Shown one piece after another: positions 57,921 through 64,000 of a stretch of 64,000 nucleotides of DNA. Made by a program: the position numbers and the translations under genes. The stretch lies in the NCBI RefSeq assembly GCF_038502225.1, contig NC_091352.1, forward strand, positions 25,437,590 through 25,501,589, given 5' to 3'. Each line of letters begins with the position of its first letter. The stretch's first letter is position 1. The stretch comes from Cherax quadricarinatus (Eukaryota > Arthropoda > Malacostraca > Decapoda > Parastacidae). The notes under the pieces were generated by a model. The model saw only the letters and a list, made by a program, of their open reading frames with translations, was not told the origin of the DNA and made no database searches.

Positions 57921-60915
57921 ATCAAAACACCCATGCCACATCCAATGCCCCCACCCACTACATTACAAACTCCACCCCCACAGCAACAACCCATAGTTCC
58001 TTACCAGGTCTCCCACTTCCCCAACCCCAATATACCTCCCAGACCACAGTCTTAGAAAAGAAGTTGAAGGTGTGGTATACAAATGCAGATGGAATAACAA
58101 ATAAGTATGAGGAGTGGCACGAAAGAATCAAGGAGACATCCCCAGACATAATAGCACTCACAGAAACAAAACTCACCAGAATAATAACAGATTCAATCTT
58201 TCCATCCGGATATCAAATCCTCAGGAAAGACAGAGGGAGGAGAGGGGGAGGAAGAGTTGCACTGCTCATTAAAAACCAGTGGGGTTTTGAGAAAATTGAA
58301 GGAATGGATGGCACGGGCGAAAGGGACTACTTAGTAGGAACAATCCAGTCTGAGGGACATAAGGTGATAATTGCAGTAATGTACAACCCACCACAGAACT
58401 GCAGGAGGCCAAGAGAAGAATACGATGAAAGCAACAGAGCAATGATCGACACGCTAGCCGAGGTGGCCAGGAGAGCACACATGGGGGGAGCAAAGTTACT
58501 AGTTATGGGTGATTTCAATCACAAGGAGATTGACTGGGAAAACCTGGAGCCCCATGGGGGTCCCGAAACATGGAGAGCCAAGATGATGGATGTGGTACTG
58601 GAAAACCTCATGCACCAACATGTTAGAGACACTACCAGAGAGAGAGGAGAGGATGAACCAGCAAGGTTGGACCTTGTATTCACCATGAGTGGTTCGGACA
58701 TCGAGGGTATCATGTATGAAAGGCCCCTGGGAGCTAGTGATCATGTGGTTCTGTGCTTCGACTACATAGTTGAGCTCCAAGTGGAGAGAGTAGCAGGAAT
58801 AGGCTGGGAAAACCAAACTACAAAAGGGGGAACTACTCAGGCATGAGGAACTTCCTTCAAGACATTGAGTGGGAGAGGGAACTGACAGGAAAACCAGTAC
58901 AAGAAATGATGGATTATGTAGCAACAAAATGCAAGGAGGCAGAGGAGAGGTTTGTTCCCAAGGGAAACAGAAATAATGGGAAGAACAGAACGAGTCCTTG
59001 GTTCACCCAAAGGTGTAGTGAGGCAAAAACTAGGTGTACTAGAGAATGGAAAAGGTACAGAAGACAGAGAACTCTGGAAAATAAAGAAATCAGCCGAAGA
59101 GCCAGAAACGAATATACACAGATAAGAAGGGAGGCTCAGAGACAATATGAAAATGACATTACATCAAAAGTAAATACTGACCCGAAGCTGTTGTACAGCC
59201 ACATCAGGAGGAAAACAACAGTCAAGGACCAGGTAATCAGACTGAGGAAGGGTGATGGGGAATTCACAAGAAACGACCGAGAGGTTTGTCAGGAGCTCAA
59301 CACAAGATTTAAAGAGGTATTTACAGTGGAAACCAGTAGGACTCCAAGAAATCAGAACAGGGGGTCACACCAGCAAGTGCTGGATGAGGTACATATAACC
59401 AAGGAGGAGGTGAAGAAGCTGCTATGCGAATTTGACACCTCAATGGCGGTGGGACCAGACAACATCTCTCCATGGGTCCTTAAAGAGGGAGCAGAAACAT
59501 TGTGTGAGCCATTAACAAAGATCTTCAACACATCATTTGAAACTGGGCAACTCCCTGAGGTATGGAAAATGGCAAATGTAGTCCCAATTTTTAAAAATGG
59601 AGACAGACATGAGGTACTAAACTACAGACCTGTATCACTAACGTGTATAGTATGCAAGGTCATGGAGAAGATCATCAGGAGGAGAGTGGTGGGGCACCTG
59701 GAAAGAAACAAGTGTATAATTGACAACCAGCACGGTTTCAGGGAAGGAAAATCCTGTGTCACAAACCTACTAGAGTTTTATGACAAGGTGACAGAAGTAA
59801 GACAAGAGAGAGAGGGGTGGATCGACTGCATATTTTTGGACTGCAAGAAGGCCTTCGACACAGTTCCTCACAAGAGGTTACTGCAAAAGCTAGAGGACCA
59901 GGCACACATAACAGGAAAGGCACTGCAATGGATCAGAGAATATCTGACAGGGAGGTAACAACGAGTCATGGTACGCGACGAGGTGTCAGAGTGGGCGCCT
60001 GTGACAAGCGGGGTTCCACAGGGGTCAGTCCTAGGACCTGTGCTGTTCTTGGTATATGTGAACGACATAACGGAAGGGATAGACTCAGAAGTGTCCTTGT
60101 TTGCAGATGATGTGAAGTTAATGAGAAGAATCAAATCGGACGAGGATCAGGCAGGACTACAAAGAGACCTGGACAAGCTACAAGCCTGGTCCAGCAACTG
60201 GCTCCTTGAATTTAACCCTGCCAAATGCAAAGTCATAAAGACTGGGGAAGGGCAAAGAAGACCGCAGACACAATATAGTTTAGATGGCCAAAGACTGCAA
60301 ACCTCACTCAAGGAAAAAGATCTGGGGGTGAGTATAACACCGAGCATATCTCCTGAGGCACACATCAATCAGATAACTGCTGCAGCATACGGGCGCCTGG
60401 CAAACCTACGGATAGCGTTCAGATACCTCAGTAAGGACTCGTTTAAGACTCTGTATACCATCTACGTCAGGCCCATACTGGAGTATGCAGCACCAGTTTG
60501 GAATCCACACCTAGTCAAGCACGTCAAGAAATTAGAGAAAGTGCAAAGGTTTGCAACAAGACTAGTCCCAGAGCTACGGGGATTGTCCTATGAAGAAAGG
60601 TTGAGGGAAATCGGCCTGACGACACTGGAGGCCAGGAGGGTCAGGGGAGACATGATAACGACATATAAAATACTGCGCGGAATAGACGAGGTGGACAAAG
60701 ACGGGATGTTCCAGAGATGGGACACAGACACAAGAGGTCACAAGTGGAAGTTGAAGACTCAGATGAATCAAAGGGATGTTAGGAAGTATTTCTTCAGTCA
60801 TAGAGTAGTCAGGCCATGGAATAGCCTAGAAAGTGATGTAGTGGAGGCAGGAACCATACATAGTTTTAAGGCGAGGTATGATAGAGCTCATGGGGCAGGG
60901 AGAGAGAGGACCTAG
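57902..60915 (+). pseudogene. LINE copy 3 ORF2: endonuclease and RT (one frameshift, one stop)
   Basis: Endonuclease: KVWYTNADGI, IIALTETKL, IAVMYNPPQN, LLVMGDFNHKEIDW, LDLVFT and GASDHVVLCF. A frameshift near 58805-58815 moves to the frame reading NYSGMRNFLQDIEWE. RT: SMAVGPDNISPWVL, NYRPVSLTCIV, DNQHGFREGKSCVTN, IFLDCKKAFDTVPH, SGVPQGSVLGPVLF and FADD at 60100-60111. TAA at 59956-59958 replaces a CAA (Gln) codon still present in copy 2. The C-terminus ends VRKYFFSHRVVRPWNSL...RERT. No ATG is visible before the endonuclease, and the frame overlaps the end of ORF1, so how ORF2 was initiated is unclear. Confidence 0.88.
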
Positions 60916-60992
60916 TAGCAATCAGCGAAGAGGCGGGGCCAGGAGCTATGACTCGACCCCTGCAACCACAAATAGGTGAGTACAAATAGGTG

Positions 60993-60996
<4 letters not shown>

Positions 60997-61053
<57 letters not shown>

Positions 61054-61069
61054 CACACGCACACACACA
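60997..61069 (+). repeat. (CA)n microsatellite between LINE copies 3 and 4
   Basis: About 70 bp of CA with slight decay at the right end (CAACACACGCACACACACAT). It joins the 3' GTGAGTAC end of copy 3 to the truncated 5' end of copy 4. Confidence 0.95.
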
Positions 61070-63260
61070 TCACATATGAAAGACTCCTCGGGGCTAGTGA
61101 TCACGTGGTCCTGAGCTTTGAATACGTAGTAAAGTAACAAGTGGAGAGGGAAGCAGGAAGGTCAGGACGAATGAAGTCAAACTACAAGAGAGGGGACTAC
61201 AGAGGCATAAAGAATTTCCTGCATGAGGTTCAGTGTGAGAGAGAACTGACATTTAATATGTGACAACAATTAGCATGGAAGCGGAGGAGAGGTTTGTACC
61301 CAAGGGCAACAGACGTAATTAGATAGCCAGGATGAGTCCTTTCTTCACCCAAAGGTGTAGAGAGGATAAAACCAAGTGTGGTAGAGAATGGAAAAAGTAT
61401 AGAAGACAGAGGACCCGGGAGAACAATCAGAGTAATCGAAGAGGAAGAAATGAATATGCACGGGAATGGAGAGAGGCCCAACGAAAATTCGAAAATGACA
61501 TAGCAGAGAAAGCCAAATCTGATCCGAAGCTTTTGTACAGTCACATCAGGAAGAAAACAAGAGTCAAAAAGCAGGTAATCAGGCTGAGAGAGGAAGGAGG
61601 GGAGATTACAAGAAACGACCTGGAAGCATTTGACGAGCTCAACATAAGATTCAAAGAAGTATTCACAGTGGAGACAGAAAAGACTCCTTAAAGACGGAGA
61701 TCTGGGATACACCAACAAGTACTGGACACGATACATACAATCAAGGAGATGAAGAGGCTGCTAAGCGAAATATATGTATCAAGTGCGATGGGACAGGATA
61801 ACACAGAGGGAGCAGAGGCGCTCTGTGTGCCACTATCTACAAACTTCAACACATCTATTGAAACAGGGTGACTACCTGAGCTATGGAAGACAGCAAATGT
61901 AGTCCCAATTAAAAAAAAAAGACAGACATGCAGCATTAAACTACAGACCAATGTCTGCCATTTATTGTATGCAAAGTCATGGACAAAATTATCAGAAGAG
62001 TGCTGAACCACCTAGAAAGAAATGAGCTGATAAACGACAACCAGCACGGATTCAGAGACGGGAAATTCAGTGCCAAGAACCATCTTGAGTTCTATAATAA
62101 AGTGACTGCAGTAAAACAAGAGAAAGACGGGTGGGCAGATTACATTTTCTTGGACTGTATAAAGCTTTAAACCCAATTTGTCACAAGATATTAGTGCAAA
62201 AGCTGCGAGACCAGTCACGTATAACAGGGAAGGTGCTGCAATGGATCAGGGAATACATGACGGGAAGTTATCAGCGAGATATGGCACGTGACGTGGTGTC
62301 AGAGTGGGCACCACAAGGCTCAGTCCTTGGACCTGTGTTGTTTCTGGTGTATGTGAATGACAGGACGGAAGGAACATATTCAGATCTCTCCCTGTTTGAA
62401 GACGATTTGAAGTTATTGAGGAGAATTCAGTCAGAGGAGGAAAAGGCAGGACTACAGACGGACCTGGACAGACTACAGACCTTGTCCAGCAACTGGCTCC
62501 TGGAGTTCAACCCCACTAAGTGTAAAATCATGAAGCTCTTGGAAAAGAAAAGAACACCACAGACAGAGTACAGTCTAAGGGGGCGAGAGACTATAAACCT
62601 CACTCAAGGAAAAGGATCTCATAGAGAGTATAACACCGAGCACATCTCCTGAGGCGCACATCAACAAATAACTACTGCATCATATGGACGCCTAGCAAGC
62701 CTAAGAATAGGATTCCTGTATCTCAGTAAGGAGGCCTTCCTGACCCTGTACACCATGCACGTCAGTCCTATACTGGAGTATGCAGTACAAGTTTGGAACC
62801 CACACCTGGCCAAGCACCTCACGAAACTAGAGAAAATGCAAAGGTTTGCAAGGAGACTAGTCCCGGAGGTAAGGGGCATGTCCTTCGAGGAAAGGTTAAG
62901 GGAACTCGACTTGACGATACTGGAAGGCAGGAGGGACATGGAGCATTTGATAGCGACATATAAAATACTGAGAAGAATAAACTAGGTGGACAGACACGAT
63001 GTTCCAGAGATGTGACACAGCAACACGGGTTCACTATTGGAAGTTGAAGACTCAGATGAGTCACAGGGATGTTAGGAAGTATTTCTTCAGTCATAGAGTT
63101 GTCAGGAATTGAAATAATCTGGAGAGTAGAGTGGTGGAGGCAGGTTCCGTACATAGCTGTAAGAAGAGGTATGATAAACCTCATGGAGCAGGAAAAGAGT
63201 ACACCTAGCACTTACCAGTGAAGAGGCGAGGCCAGGAGCATGCAACCACAATTAGCTGAG
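61070..63260 (+). pseudogene. (CA)n-associated LINE, copy 4: from late endonuclease to the 3' end
   Basis: Starts just after the CA tract at ERLLGASDHVVLSFEYVV (end of the endonuclease) and continues through the linker (61332-61691), RT pieces (61979-62170, 62131-62652, 62755-62985) and 3' UTR to TTAGCTGAGTACACGCAC. It has several frameshifts and stops. The catalytic block reads LSLFEDDLKL instead of LFADDVKL, and the SGVPQGSVLG loop has lost its SGVP part (APQGSVLGPVLF). It is more diverged from copy 3 than copy 5 appears to be, so an older insertion. Confidence 0.85.

Positions 63261-64000
<740 letters not shown>

Larger units (their letters stand above)
56676..60996 (+). mobile_element. 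(CA)n-associated LINE, copy 3: full-length layout
   Basis: A 4.3-kb element between two CA tracts. It has a C-rich 5' UTR (56676-56905), ORF1 (56906-57920), ORF2 (about 57902-60915), and an 80-bp 3' UTR ending in AAATAGGTGAGTAC twice before the CA repeat. Lesions are few: one stop and one frameshift in ORF1, one frameshift and one stop in ORF2. RT motifs place it in the CR1/L2/Jockey group; I cannot fix the clade by eye. This copy is the reference for the family in the window. Confidence 0.88.

Overview
The window looks like repeat-dominated intergenic DNA from an arthropod, most likely a decapod crustacean. The evidence is tRNA-derived SINEs with long (TTA)n tails, several non-LTR retrotransposon families, and very large minisatellite arrays. 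The decapod call rests on a recalled resemblance of the SINE and LINE tails to decapod genomic DNA and was not searched. I see no host protein-coding gene, rRNA or functional tRNA. More than half of the window (roughly 34-35 kb by hand addition) is tandem repeat; most of the rest is transposable elements.

Layout. 0-4.2 kb: two SINEs and an RTE-like LINE (minus strand) that sits in a (TTA)n tract and is itself split by a third SINE. 4.3-12 kb: three successive satellites with 39-bp (palindromic), 11-bp and 14-bp units. 12-16 kb: LINE 3' fragments, a SINE, a 43-bp minisatellite and a hAT-type MITE with an 8-bp target duplication. 16.3-31.9 kb: a SINE 3' end running into about 387 copies of a 32-bp unit that is an internal segment of the same SINE, interrupted by a young 2,965-bp non-autonomous LTR element. 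32-33 kb: a SINE with two copies of that unit. 33.2-36.4 kb: 28-bp array. 36.7-39.7 kb: 31-bp array almost free of C on the + strand, split by a nearly full-length CR1-like LINE (39.7-43.7 kb). 44-45.2 kb: a SINE with 13 copies of the 32-bp unit and a 420-bp (TTA)n tail. 45.2-53 kb: further minisatellites (24, 21, about 250, 14, 57 and 31 bp). 53.3-64 kb: five head-to-tail, same-strand copies of one LINE family separated by (CA)n tracts, one carrying both ORFs.

Nothing here works as a gene pathway. The interest is in how the DNA was made. SINE copies with 1, 1, 1, 1, 2, 13 and about 387 internal units look like stages in birth of a satellite from a SINE. A LINE family appears to use (CA)n as its landing site and builds head-to-tail arrays. 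A hairpin inside one LINE copy, read against its sister copy, is a clear template-switch product, and two other perfect near-loopless palindromes may share that origin. One SINE shares its 3' tail with a LINE fragment in the same window, which fits a SINE-LINE partnership. The CR1-like ORF1 carries an intact SGNH esterase signature.
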